DNA of 36,195 nucleotides from Bacillota bacterium (GTDB taxonomy: Bacteria > Bacillota > Clostridia > Oscillospirales > Oscillospiraceae). Made by a program: the position numbers and the translations under genes. Below, piece by piece: positions 9,156-18,283 of the stretch (the stretch's first letter is position 1; the number at the start of each line of letters is the position of its first letter). Under the pieces are notes generated by a model, which worked only from the letters and a program-made list of their open reading frames with translations, searched no databases and was not told where the DNA came from. Location: contig JALFUQ010000044.1 in NCBI GenBank assembly GCA_022784505.1, positions 1-36,195 on the forward strand. The letters run 5' to 3'.

Positions 9156-9640
9156 TGCCCGGGATAGATTATGCATTCATCGACTCCGTGCTCGAGCAGC
9201 ACGGCTATGATAAAACCAGGATAATCGCTATCATGCAGGATATCCAGAAGCAGTACCGCTATCTGCCAAGAGAGGTCATCGTCTACATCGGCGAAAAGCT
9301 GCATATGACCCCGGCAAAGCTCTACGGTGTTGCGACATTTTATAAGAACTTTTCACTCGACCCCAAGGGCAAGTATGTCATCAAGGTCTGCGACGGTACG
9401 GCATGCCATGTCCGCAAGTCGGCGGATATCCAGCAGGCGTTTTACGACAGCACCGGCATGACGCCGGACGACAGCATGTCCTCCGACGGCCTGTTTTCCA
9501 TCGAGCGCGTCGCCTGTCTGGGTGCATGCGGCCTTGCGCCGGTGTGCATGGTAAACGATATTGTCCATGCGCAGATGACGCCGAAAGAGGCTCGCAGACT
9601 TATCGCTGAGTTAAGGGAGGCTGAGAAGGATGAAGCTTGA
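9155..9640 (+). CDS. NuoE/HydC-like [2Fe-2S] subunit
   Basis: CDGTACHVRKS ... CLGACGLAPVCMV; ATG overlaps the preceding stop (taATG). Confidence 0.92.
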   Translation: MPGIDYAFIDSVLEQHGYDKTRIIAIMQDIQKQYRYLPREVIVYIGEKLHMTPAKLYGVATFYKNFSLDPKGKYVIKVCDGTACHVRKSADIQQAFYDSTGMTPDDSMSSDGLFSIERVACLGACGLAPVCMVNDIVHAQMTPKEARRLIAELREAEKDEA

Positions 9641-11510
9641 ATCACGCAAACAGCTTGACGAGCGGCGCGTAAAGGCTGCCGCGGCGCTTTCGGCGCAGAA
9701 GCATAAGATCTTAGTGTGCGCAGGCTCGGGCTGCATAGCCAGCGGCTCACTCGGCGTATATGAAAAGCTCAAGGCCGTCCTTGAGAACAAGGGACTTGAA
9801 ACGGAGATCTGCCTTGAGGGTCATGTCGACCACGGCGACAGCGTCGGCGTTAAGAAAAGCGGCTGCCAGGGCTTTTGTGAGATCGGCCCGCTTGTGAAGA
9901 TCGAGCCCGAGGGCTATCTCTACTGCAAGGTAAAGCCCGAGGACTGCGAGGATATCGTAAACGAGACCATCGCAAACGGCAAGGTCGTTGAGAGACTTCT
10001 GTACACCTGCGACGATGTTACATACACAAAGCAGGAGGATATCCCGTTTTATAAAAACCAGATGCATGTTGCGCTCGAGCACTGCGGCGAGATAAACGCC
10101 GAGAGCATCGACGAGTACATTGCCGTCGGCGGCTACACGGCGCTGGAAAAGGCACTGTTTGACATGACCGGCGACGAGATAATAAGCGAAGTTTCCGACT
10201 CCGGCCTGCGCGGTCGCGGCGGTGCCGGCTTCCCCACGGGCAAAAAGTGGGCTCAGGTCGCAGCGCATAAGGAGACGAGCGAAAAATATGTCGTCTGCAA
10301 CGGCGACGAGGGCGACCCGGGCGCATTCATGGACTGCTCGATCATGGAAGGTATTCCCCACAAGATGATCGAGGGCATGATAATAGCCGGTATCGCCACG
10401 GGCTCGGAAAACGGCTGCATCTATGTCCGTGCCGAGTACCCCCACGCGGTCGAGAGACTTACAAAGGCGATAGCTCAGGCAGAGGAATACGGCCTTATCG
10501 GCGAGAACATCCTCGGCTCTGGCAAGACCTTTAAGCTCAAGATAAACAAGGGCGCAGGCGCATTCGTCTGCGGCGAGGGCTCGGCCATGACGACCTCTAT
10601 CGAGGGCAACCGCGGCACTCCTCGCACCAAGCCCCCCAGAAGCGTTGACCACGGTCTGTTCAACGCCCCCACCTGCCTTAACAATGTTGAGACCTTTGCA
10701 AATGTCCCCGGCATCATCAACAAGGGCTCAAAGTGGTTTAAGTCGATAGGCACCGAGGGCAGCACCGGCACAAAGGCATTCTCGCTGGCGGGCAATATCA
10801 AAAACACCGGCCTTATCGAAGTCCCCATGGGCACGACGCTCAGGGAGATAGTTTTCGATATCGGCGGCGGCGTTAAGACCGGCAATTTCAAGTCTGTTCA
10901 GGTCGGCGGCCCCTCCGGCGGCTGCCTCACCGAGGAGCACCTTGACCTGCCGCTCGACTACGACTCACTTAAGAAGATAGGAGCCATCATGGGCTCTGGC
11001 GGCCTTGTCGTCATGGGCGATGATACCTGCATGGTCGAGATAGCCCGCTTCTTCATGAGCTTCACGAAAAATGAGTCCTGCGGTAAATGCACCACCTGCC
11101 GCATGGGCATCCCCAAAATACAGGCTATCCTTGAGCGTATAACTCAGGGCGAGGGCACGATGGAGGATCTGGATGAACTCGAAAAGCTTTCAAAGCTCGT
11201 CAAGATCTGCTCGCTGTGCGGCCTCGGCAAGACGGCGACGAACCCCGTCATGAGCACCCTGCGCTACTTCAAGGATGAGTATATTGCCCATGTTCAGGAC
11301 AAAAAGTGTCCGGCTCATGTGTGCAAGCCGCTGTTTGAGATAAGGATAGACCCCGAAAAGTGCATAGGCTGCACCAAGTGCGCCGTCAACTGCGCAACCG
11401 GCGCGATCACCGGCAAGCTTATGCGCGCGCACAGCATCGATCTTGACAAGTGCACACGCTGCCGCACCTGCATTGACGGTTGTCCGACGGAAGCGATCGA
11501 GGAGGTATGA
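9630..11510 (+). CDS. NuoF/HydB-like flavin- and NAD(H)-binding subunit with C-terminal 2x[4Fe-4S]
   Basis: GRGGAGFPTGKKW, NGDEGDPGAFMDCSIMEG, ESCGKCTTCRMG, C-terminal CIGCTKCAVNC / CTRCRTCIDGC. Confidence 0.95.
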   Translation: MKLESRKQLDERRVKAAAALSAQKHKILVCAGSGCIASGSLGVYEKLKAVLENKGLETEICLEGHVDHGDSVGVKKSGCQGFCEIGPLVKIEPEGYLYCKVKPEDCEDIVNETIANGKVVERLLYTCDDVTYTKQEDIPFYKNQMHVALEHCGEINAESIDEYIAVGGYTALEKALFDMTGDEIISEVSDSGLRGRGGAGFPTGKKWAQVAAHKETSEKYVVCNGDEGDPGAFMDCSIMEGIPHKMIEGMIIAGIATGSENGCIYVRAEYPHAVERLTKAIAQAEEYGLIGENILGSGKTFKLKINKGAGAFVCGEGSAMTTSIEGNRGTPRTKPPRSVDHGLFNAPTCLNNVETFANVPGIINKGSKWFKSIGTEGSTGTKAFSLAGNIKNTGLIEVPMGTTLREIVFDIGGGVKTGNFKSVQVGGPSGGCLTEEHLDLPLDYDSLKKIGAIMGSGGLVVMGDDTCMVEIARFFMSFTKNESCGKCTTCRMGIPKIQAILERITQGEGTMEDLDELEKLSKLVKICSLCGLGKTATNPVMSTLRYFKDEYIAHVQDKKCPAHVCKPLFEIRIDPEKCIGCTKCAVNCATGAITGKLMRAHSIDLDKCTRCRTCIDGCPTEAIEEV

Positions 11511-13195
11511 GTATGAGTCACATGATCATAGACGGCATAAAGTGCGAATTTGAAAATGCCCGCAATGTTCTCGAGGTCGCTTTGAATAACGGCATCGATA
11601 TCCCCAATCTGTGCTACTGCGAAAGCCTGACCACCTACGGCGGCTGCCGCCTGTGCGTAATTGAAAATGAGCGCGGCGGCATCGAGGCTGCCTGCACGAT
11701 GGTGCCGAAAGACGGCGCTGTTGTGCGCACGAACACCGCCCAGCTGCGTGAGTTCAGGCAGGGCATCCTGCAGCTGTTGCTCGAAGGCCACCGCACCGAG
11801 TGCGCCACCTGTCCGCAGTCGGGCAAGTGCAAGCTTCAGGACTATGCAAAGCGCTACGGCGTAGCCGATGTCAAGCCCATCGACTATTGCCGCGAGCCCA
11901 TTGACGACAGCTCTCCCGCCATCGTCATCGACCCCTCAAAGTGCATCCTGTGCGGCAAGTGCACAAGAACCTGCCTGCAATTACAGAATGTAAACGCGAT
12001 AGATTTCATTAACCGCGGCAATGAGACGGTGCTGTCCTGCGGCGTTGGCTACAAGCTTGCCGACACCAATTGCACCTCCTGCGGTCAGTGTGCGGCAATG
12101 TGCCCCACCGGCGCGCTGACGATAAAGAGCGACGCTGCCCGCGTCTGGGACGCCATAAACGACCCGACAAAGAAGGTCGCAGTGCAGATAGCGCCCACCG
12201 TGAAGTTAGGCATTATCGAAGCGTTCGGCCTTCCCGCAACCGCACAGGTGATGGGCAAGATGGTCACGGCCCTGCGCCTCATGGGCGCAGACTATGTCTT
12301 TGACGCTTCCATGAGCGCGTACCAGACGATTTTGGAGGAAGCTGACGATTTTAAGACCCGCAAAAAGGGCGGCACGGTGCTTTCGTCGTATTGCCCTGCT
12401 TGGGTAAAGCATGTCGAGTGCGACCACCCCGAGCTCAAGGACAGGCTGTCCGCTGCCGGCTCGCCCATGCAGATCTGCGGAACGCTCATCCGCCGCAAGT
12501 ACCCGGACGATGACCTCGTTTCCGTCGCGGTCATGAGCTGCACCGCCGCAAAGGCGGAAGCGCTCAGGGAGGAGAACGTAAAGGACGGCAAGAAGCCCGT
12601 TGATATCGTCATCACCACGCAGGAGCTCATCGGCATGATCCGTGAGTATGGCATGAGCTTTGCCGCTCTGCCCGACACGCCGACCGACAACTTCTTTGCG
12701 CAGGTCACGGGCGATAAGTGCAAGACCCCTGTGGCTCTCCGCATCGACCCGGATAAGTGCATCGGCTGCACCAAGTGCGCCCGCCGCTGCCCCGTCGGCG
12801 CGATCACCGGCAAGGCAAAAACGGCGCATGTCATCGACATGGATAAGTGCATCCGTTGCCGCACCTGCATGCTCGGCTGCCCGAAGGACGCTATAGAGAA
12901 TGTCTCGCTCGACGGCAAGACAAGGGTCGCCGTCGTGAACGGCCTTGCAAATGCCGACAAGCTGCTTGAGAAAATTGCTTCCGGCGAGGAAAAGTACGAC
13001 TTCGTCGAGGTCATGGCATGCCCCAAGGGCTGCCCGGGCGGCGGCGGTCAGCCGGAGGAGTGCATCTTCGGCAAACCCGACCGCAGCACCGGCACGTTTG
13101 AGCTCGACTTCACCTTCCCCGAACAACCCGCCGAGCTTGTTGATGTTAAAACCTTCGTCAAAGGCAAAAACAAAGAGTTATTCAGAGTAAGATAA
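11507..13195 (+). CDS. HydA/NuoG-like iron-sulfur subunit with a degenerate [FeFe]-hydrogenase domain; predicted not to be a hydrogenase
   Basis: [2Fe-2S] N-terminus, His-ligated cluster (HRTECATCPQSGKC), 2x[4Fe-4S], then L1 SSYCPAW, L2 MSCTAAKAE, inserted 2x[4Fe-4S], L3 EVMACPKGCPGGGGQP. The track ORF begins at 11480; the start is placed at an overlapping gtg/atg (GAGTATGAGTCACATG) around 11507-11520. Confidence 0.85.
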   Translation: MSMSHMIIDGIKCEFENARNVLEVALNNGIDIPNLCYCESLTTYGGCRLCVIENERGGIEAACTMVPKDGAVVRTNTAQLREFRQGILQLLLEGHRTECATCPQSGKCKLQDYAKRYGVADVKPIDYCREPIDDSSPAIVIDPSKCILCGKCTRTCLQLQNVNAIDFINRGNETVLSCGVGYKLADTNCTSCGQCAAMCPTGALTIKSDAARVWDAINDPTKKVAVQIAPTVKLGIIEAFGLPATAQVMGKMVTALRLMGADYVFDASMSAYQTILEEADDFKTRKKGGTVLSSYCPAWVKHVECDHPELKDRLSAAGSPMQICGTLIRRKYPDDDLVSVAVMSCTAAKAEALREENVKDGKKPVDIVITTQELIGMIREYGMSFAALPDTPTDNFFAQVTGDKCKTPVALRIDPDKCIGCTKCARRCPVGAITGKAKTAHVIDMDKCIRCRTCMLGCPKDAIENVSLDGKTRVAVVNGLANADKLLEKIASGEEKYDFVEVMACPKGCPGGGGQPEECIFGKPDRSTGTFELDFTFPEQPAELVDVKTFVKGKNKELFRVR

Positions 13196-13205
13196 ATTAA
13201 GCAAC

Positions 13206-13234
13206 AAAAAAGCTCCCCATCGGGGAGCTTTTTT
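13206..13234 (+). terminator. Intrinsic terminator of the oxidoreductase operon
   Basis: aaaaaagctcccc-atc-ggggagctttttt. Confidence 0.85.
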
Positions 13235-13263
13235 CATGCCTAAAAGGCATGGTTGCTTTAAGT

Positions 13264-15012
13264 TCATGCCTGTAAGGCATATTTGCTGCGGTACGATGCA
13301 AACGCCTGTCTGAAGTCCTCGCTGCTTTTGCGGTAGACGCTCAGACTCTCGTGGAGGTTGAGGTTTCTCTCCTCGGCATCGAGGACGCAGCCTGCGATGT
13401 TCGAGCAGTGGTCGCTCACACGCTCGAGATTGGTCAAGAGGTCTGAAAGCACGAAGCCGGCGTCAATGCTGCAAACTCCGCTTTGCAGGCGCTGTATATG
13501 CCGTGTGCGCAGCGTGTCCTTGAGCTCGTCCACGACCTGCTCAAGCGGCTCGACCATCGATGCCGCCTCGAGGTCATGCTGCGTGAACGCCGTGTCAGAT
13601 AGACCCATAATTTCCCGCACGGCATCGAGCATTTGCTTGAGTTCGCTCTTTGCCGTATCCGAGAACACGATGCTCTTTTGCTGCATCTCCTCGGCAGACT
13701 CGAGGATATTCACGCTGTGGTCGGCGATACGCTCAAGGTCGCCGATCAGCTTGAGGTATTCAGCGGAGGTGAGGCTGTCGGCCTCGCTGATATGGTGCGC
13801 GCTGAGCTTTACAAGATATGTGCCGATTATATCCTCGTACCGGTCGGTCTTGTCCTCAAGCCTGCGAATTTCATCGGCAAGCTCGGGGGTGAGGTTAGAA
13901 AGAGAGTCAAGGCTCAGGTAAAGCGCCGTCTTTGTCGCTGCGCTCATCTCGTCCATCAGCAGGCGGCAACGCTCGAGAGCGAGCGTCGGGGTGGCGAGCA
14001 GGCGCTCGTCAAGCGTTTCGTCATGTGCAGGCTGCTTGCCGTCGGGGATGAGCAAACACACGAGCCTTTCGAGAAAGCCGCCGAGCGGCAGCATGATCAC
14101 CGTGCAGGCGATGTTAAACAGCGAGTGGGCAACGGCGATGCCGAACATCGTTGCGCTCTCGCCAAACAGCGCCGGAGCAAACACCGCTTTCACGATGCAG
14201 AATACCGTCAGCCAAACGACGGTGCCGATGACGTTGAAGCTTAAGTGCACCATGGCGGTGCGCTTTGCGTTTTTGTTAGCGCCCACGGAGGAGATAAGTG
14301 CCGTGACGCAGGTGCCGATATTCTGACCCATGATGATGGGGATGGCCGCACCGTAGCTTACCTGGCCGGTCGCCGCCAGCGCCTGCAAAATGCCGACGGA
14401 GGCCGAGGATGACTGGATGATGCCGGTCAGCAGCGCACCGGCGGCAACGCCCAGAATGGGGTTTGTGAACATTACAAACAGCTGTCTGAACTCGGGCACA
14501 TCACGCAGTCCGGCGACGGAGCCGGACATTGTGTCCATGCCGTACATGAGCGTTGCAAAGCTCAGCAGGATGGTGCCGCTGTCCTTTTTGCGGTCGTCCT
14601 TTGAAAACATGTGCAGGATGACACCGATGAGGGCGAGTATCGGCGTGAACGATGAGGGCTTGAGAAGCTGGATAAACACATTGTGGCTGTCGATGCCCGC
14701 AAGCGAGAGTATCCATGCCGTGACGGTCGTGCCGATGTTTGCGCCCATGATGACATTGATAGACTGGCTCAGGGACATGAGCCCGGAGTTAACGAAGCCG
14801 ACCGCCATGACCGTTGTCGCGGATGATGACTGAATTATGGCCGTTATGCCAAGACCCGTGAGCAGACCGGCCCACTTGTTACTTGTGAGCCTACCCAAAA
14901 GCGTGCGCAGGCCGCTTCCGGCTCTGCGCTCGAGCGCCTGACCCATCAGATTCATGCCGAACAAAAACAGACACAGGCCGCCTATCAAATTTAATACAGA
15001 AAAAATGTCCAT
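13264..15012 (-). CDS. Na/Pi-cotransporter (NptA-type) with C-terminal PhoU-like domain
   Basis: GLCLFLFGMNLMGQALE, GITAIIQSSSATTVMAVGFVNSG, second IQSSSASVG repeat, PhoU-like helical C-terminus. Confidence 0.92.
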   Translation of the reverse strand: MDIFSVLNLIGGLCLFLFGMNLMGQALERRAGSGLRTLLGRLTSNKWAGLLTGLGITAIIQSSSATTVMAVGFVNSGLMSLSQSINVIMGANIGTTVTAWILSLAGIDSHNVFIQLLKPSSFTPILALIGVILHMFSKDDRKKDSGTILLSFATLMYGMDTMSGSVAGLRDVPEFRQLFVMFTNPILGVAAGALLTGIIQSSSASVGILQALAATGQVSYGAAIPIIMGQNIGTCVTALISSVGANKNAKRTAMVHLSFNVIGTVVWLTVFCIVKAVFAPALFGESATMFGIAVAHSLFNIACTVIMLPLGGFLERLVCLLIPDGKQPAHDETLDERLLATPTLALERCRLLMDEMSAATKTALYLSLDSLSNLTPELADEIRRLEDKTDRYEDIIGTYLVKLSAHHISEADSLTSAEYLKLIGDLERIADHSVNILESAEEMQQKSIVFSDTAKSELKQMLDAVREIMGLSDTAFTQHDLEAASMVEPLEQVVDELKDTLRTRHIQRLQSGVCSIDAGFVLSDLLTNLERVSDHCSNIAGCVLDAEERNLNLHESLSVYRKSSEDFRQAFASYRSKYALQA

Positions 15013-15016
15013 GCCA

Positions 15017-15050
15017 ATACCCCTTAGTTCATATTACGAACTAAGGGTAT
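15017..15050 (-). promoter_or_regulatory. 5'-UTR hairpin enclosing the nptA-like gene's Shine-Dalgarno
   Basis: On the - strand: ATACCCTTAGTTC-gtaatat-GAACTAAGGGGTAT then tggcATG; SD AAGGGG lies in the 3' arm. Confidence 0.6.
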
Positions 15051-15080
15051 CAGCAATATGTCAAATCCAAGACCGTCAAA

Positions 15081-15097
15081 TTGTAAAATCCGTGTAA
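15081..15097 (-). promoter_or_regulatory. Pho-box-like direct repeat upstream of the nptA-like gene
   Basis: - strand TTACAC-N5-TTACAA (11-bp period). Confidence 0.6.
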
Positions 15098-15122
15098 AAT
15101 CGTGATTTTACACTTTATAATT

Positions 15123-15770
15123 TCAATTTACATCCGCAATTTCGCCGGTCTCAACGAAAATGACCCACTTTGCGATGTTCACGGCGTGGTCGCCGATGCG
15201 CTCTAAGTATTTTGCGATCATGAGAAGATCGATCGCGCACGAGCCCATGCTGCGGTCGGTGCGGATAGTCTCTATAAGCAGCTGCTTCATGCCGTCAAAG
15301 TGCCGGTCTACGACATCGTCATAATCTATGACCTTACGCGCCTGCTTTGTGTCGTTATTAAGAAACGCCTCCACGCTGCCGTTGACCATTTTTATTACCG
15401 ACAGCGCCATGTCGTGCAGCGCCTGCTTGGGCGCATTGTCCGGCAGAGCGCCGGTCTGCACTATCTCGGCAATATCCGCCGACTGGTTACCGATGCGCTC
15501 AAGGTCGGTGACCATTTTAAGCGCCGCAGAAACCGCACGCAGATCGGTCGCAACCGGCTGCTGCAACAATAAAAGCTTCAAGCACAGCGACTGCACATCC
15601 CGTTCGAGATGGTCTATCTTTTCCGTTACGCCGTGCACCTCATCGGCCAGCGCAAGGTCGTTATTTTGCAGCGCCTTTGCGGCCTTGGCGATGGCAGCCT
15701 CGCAAAGAGCGCTCATTGTGCTCAGACTTTCGCGCAGCGTGCTCAGCTGCTCGTCGTATATGCTTCGCAT
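15123..15770 (-). CDS. phoU: Phosphate signalling protein PhoU
   Basis: Duplicated PhoU repeats (VTDLERIGNQSADIAE / AKYLERIGDHAVNIAKW); follows pstB. Confidence 0.95.
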   Translation of the reverse strand: MRSIYDEQLSTLRESLSTMSALCEAAIAKAAKALQNNDLALADEVHGVTEKIDHLERDVQSLCLKLLLLQQPVATDLRAVSAALKMVTDLERIGNQSADIAEIVQTGALPDNAPKQALHDMALSVIKMVNGSVEAFLNNDTKQARKVIDYDDVVDRHFDGMKQLLIETIRTDRSMGSCAIDLLMIAKYLERIGDHAVNIAKWVIFVETGEIADVN

Positions 15771-16528
15771 TATCCGAACCTCCCCGTGATGTATGCTTCC
15801 GTTCTTTTGTCCTTCGGCATGGAGAACACGCCCTCGGTGTCGCCAAACTCCACAAGCTCGCCGAGCAGGAAAAACGCCGTGCTGTCGGAAATCCTGGCGG
15901 CCTGCTGCATGTTGTGGGTCACGATGACGATGGTGTAGTCCTTTTTGAGCTCCTGCGCCAGCTCCTCGATCTTTCCGGTGGAGATAGGGTCGAGAGCGCT
16001 CGTCGGCTCATCCATGAGCAGCACCTCCGGCGCAACGGCGAGGCTTCGTGCGATGCACAGGCGCTGCTGCTGGCCGCCGGACATGCCGAGGGCGGACTTT
16101 TTAAGTCTGTCCTTGCACTCGTCCCAGATAGCCGCACTTTTAAGCGAGGCTTCGACTATCTCGTCTAACTTTGCCTTGGAGCGCACGCCGTGCAGTCTCG
16201 GACCGTAGGCGATGTTGTCGTAGATGCTCATGGGGAAGGGGTTGGGCTTTTGAAACACCATGCCTATCTTCGTGCGCAGCTCGGTCACATCCGTGCCGTC
16301 GGCGTAGATATCCTCCCCCTTAAAGCTTATGTGGCCTTGGATGCGGCAATTCGGTACAAGGTCGTTCATGCGGTTAAGAGTTTTGAGAAATGTTGATTTT
16401 CCGCAGCCGGACGGGCCTATGAGGGCGGTTATCTTCTGCGGCATGATATCCATGCTGATAGATCGCAGAGCCTGATGCTCTCCGTACCACAGCTGCAAGT
16501 TTTCGGCTTTAATGATAGGTTGTTCCAT
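15770..16528 (-). CDS. pstB: Phosphate ABC transporter ATPase
   Basis: [55 protein letters not shown]. Confidence 0.97.
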   Translation of the reverse strand: MEQPIIKAENLQLWYGEHQALRSISMDIMPQKITALIGPSGCGKSTFLKTLNRMNDLVPNCRIQGHISFKGEDIYADGTDVTELRTKIGMVFQKPNPFPMSIYDNIAYGPRLHGVRSKAKLDEIVEASLKSAAIWDECKDRLKKSALGMSGGQQQRLCIARSLAVAPEVLLMDEPTSALDPISTGKIEELAQELKKDYTIVIVTHNMQQAARISDSTAFFLLGELVEFGDTEGVFSMPKDKRTEAYITGRFG

Positions 16529-17358
16529 TAGCTTTTTCTCACTTTCTTGCCGACGAGGGAGGCGGCGAGGTTAATGATGAGGGTGATGCAGATGAGTATG
16601 ACGGCGATGGAGAAGGCGACATCGAACTTGCCCTCCTCGCTTGCGTAGATATAAAGTGCCACGGTCAGCGAGGCCGCCGAGGACTGGAGCGCCTCGGCAA
16701 AGCCGAGGAGTTTAAGACCGAAGCCTGCGGTGAACAGCAGCGCCGCCGATTCACCGACCACTCTGCCGACTGCGAGGATGCAGCCGGTGACGATGCCGTC
16801 AACGGCGTTCGGGAGCACCACCGTGCGCACCATGTGCCACTTGCCCGAGCCGAGCGCCAGCGCACCCTCACGGTACGACTGCGGCACGGCTAACAGACTC
16901 TCCTTTGTGTTGCTGATGACCGTCGGCAGCACCATGATTATAAGCGTGAGCGAGCCTGCGAGGATGCCCTGCCTTAGCCCTAATATCTGCGTGAAAAACA
17001 GCATGCCGACAAGGCCGAAGATAATTGACGGGATGCCCGTGAGCGTTTCGACGGCAAAGCCGATGGCGTTTGAGATGCGCTTATTTGACGCATACTCGGT
17101 GAGATACACCGCAGCACCCACGCCCAGCGGCACGACGATGATCATGACGAGGACTATAAGGTACAGGGTGTTCAGGATGTTCGGCAGTATGCCGATGGAG
17201 TCTGAAATGTAGCTTGTCTGCGTCGTGAGGAACTTTGCGTTTATGCCCGGAATGCCGCGGTAGAGCAGGTAGCCGATCAGACCGATGAGCAGCAGGCAGG
17301 TCACGGCGGCGCAAAGCGACATAAGGAATTTAAGAGTTTTGTCCTTAGCTTTTCTCAT
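16528..17358 (-). CDS. pstA: Phosphate ABC transporter permease PstA
   Basis: Binding-protein-dependent permease; [27 protein letters not shown] loop; gene order. Confidence 0.95.
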   Translation of the reverse strand: MRKAKDKTLKFLMSLCAAVTCLLLIGLIGYLLYRGIPGINAKFLTTQTSYISDSIGILPNILNTLYLIVLVMIIVVPLGVGAAVYLTEYASNKRISNAIGFAVETLTGIPSIIFGLVGMLFFTQILGLRQGILAGSLTLIIMVLPTVISNTKESLLAVPQSYREGALALGSGKWHMVRTVVLPNAVDGIVTGCILAVGRVVGESAALLFTAGFGLKLLGFAEALQSSAASLTVALYIYASEEGKFDVAFSIAVILICITLIINLAASLVGKKVRKS

Positions 17359-17361
17359 GCC

Positions 17362-18225
17362 TTAGTCCTCCTTGTTGTGCGATATCATGTGCAGCAGCGT
17401 GTTGACCATCATGATGAACAAAAACAGAACCAGGCTGATGGAAAACAGCGCATTTCTGTGCAGCGTGCCGTAGGAGGCGTAGGACATTTCCGAAACGACG
17501 GCGGTCGTGAGAAAGCGGACGGAGGAAAACAGGCCCGGCATGTTTGCGACATTGCCTGCGACCATGATTATCGCCATCGCTTCGCCCATTGCTCTGCCCA
17601 CGCCCTGCACAACGGCGGTTGCGATACCACGCTTAGCCGCCGGAAGCGAGACCTTGAAATAAGTCTCGGTCCTGAGCGCACCGAGCGCGAGCGACGCTTC
17701 CTCGTACTCGGGCGGGACTGCGTCCAGCGCCGTTTTCGAGATACTTATAATGTAGGGCAGGATCATGACGGCGAGCACAAGAATTGCAGTCAGCAGGCAT
17801 GCGCCAGATGACAGGCCGAACACGCTCTGTACCGCCGGTACAACGACTATCATGCCCACAAGGCCGTATATGACCGAGGGGATGCCTGCAAGCAGCTCAA
17901 CTGCGGTGTTCACAAGCTTTGCGACCCTCGGCGGTGCGGCCTTTGAAAGGTACAGCGCCGTGAGTATGCCTATCGGTACGCCGATGACGACCGCACCGGC
18001 AGTGCCGTAAACGCTCGTGAGGATAAACGGCAGAATACCAAACTCACTCGTGCCGGCATTCCATGTGTCGCCGAACAGGAAGTTTATGAGCCCCACCTCA
18101 CGGATGGCAGGTATACCGGCGATTATGAGGTAGATGCTGATAAGCAGCACGAACGCCACCGCAATAAGACCGCATATTAAAAACAGCAGGCGAAAGCCCG
18201 TTTCAATCGTCTTTTTTCGTTTCAT
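17362..18225 (-). CDS. pstC: Phosphate ABC transporter permease PstC
   Basis: EEASLALGALRTETYFKVSLPAAKRGI loop; gene order. Confidence 0.95.
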   Translation of the reverse strand: MKRKKTIETGFRLLFLICGLIAVAFVLLISIYLIIAGIPAIREVGLINFLFGDTWNAGTSEFGILPFILTSVYGTAGAVVIGVPIGILTALYLSKAAPPRVAKLVNTAVELLAGIPSVIYGLVGMIVVVPAVQSVFGLSSGACLLTAILVLAVMILPYIISISKTALDAVPPEYEEASLALGALRTETYFKVSLPAAKRGIATAVVQGVGRAMGEAMAIIMVAGNVANMPGLFSSVRFLTTAVVSEMSYASYGTLHRNALFSISLVLFLFIMMVNTLLHMISHNKED

Positions 18226-18242
18226 GGACAGCTCCTAATCGT

Positions 18243-18270
18243 AATGCCCCGTGTGCTAACACGGGGCATT
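18243..18270 (-). other. Perfect 12-bp intercistronic hairpin between pstS and pstC, no T-run
   Basis: aatgccccgtgt-gcta-acacggggcatt. Confidence 0.75.
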
Positions 18271-18283
18271 GCCTGCACTTTGC

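Noticed and set aside
11507-13195. Functional [FeFe] hydrogenase
   Set aside because: L1 catalytic Cys replaced by Tyr, L2 Lys lost, and the GAGxIFGxTGGVMEAALR segment is missing.
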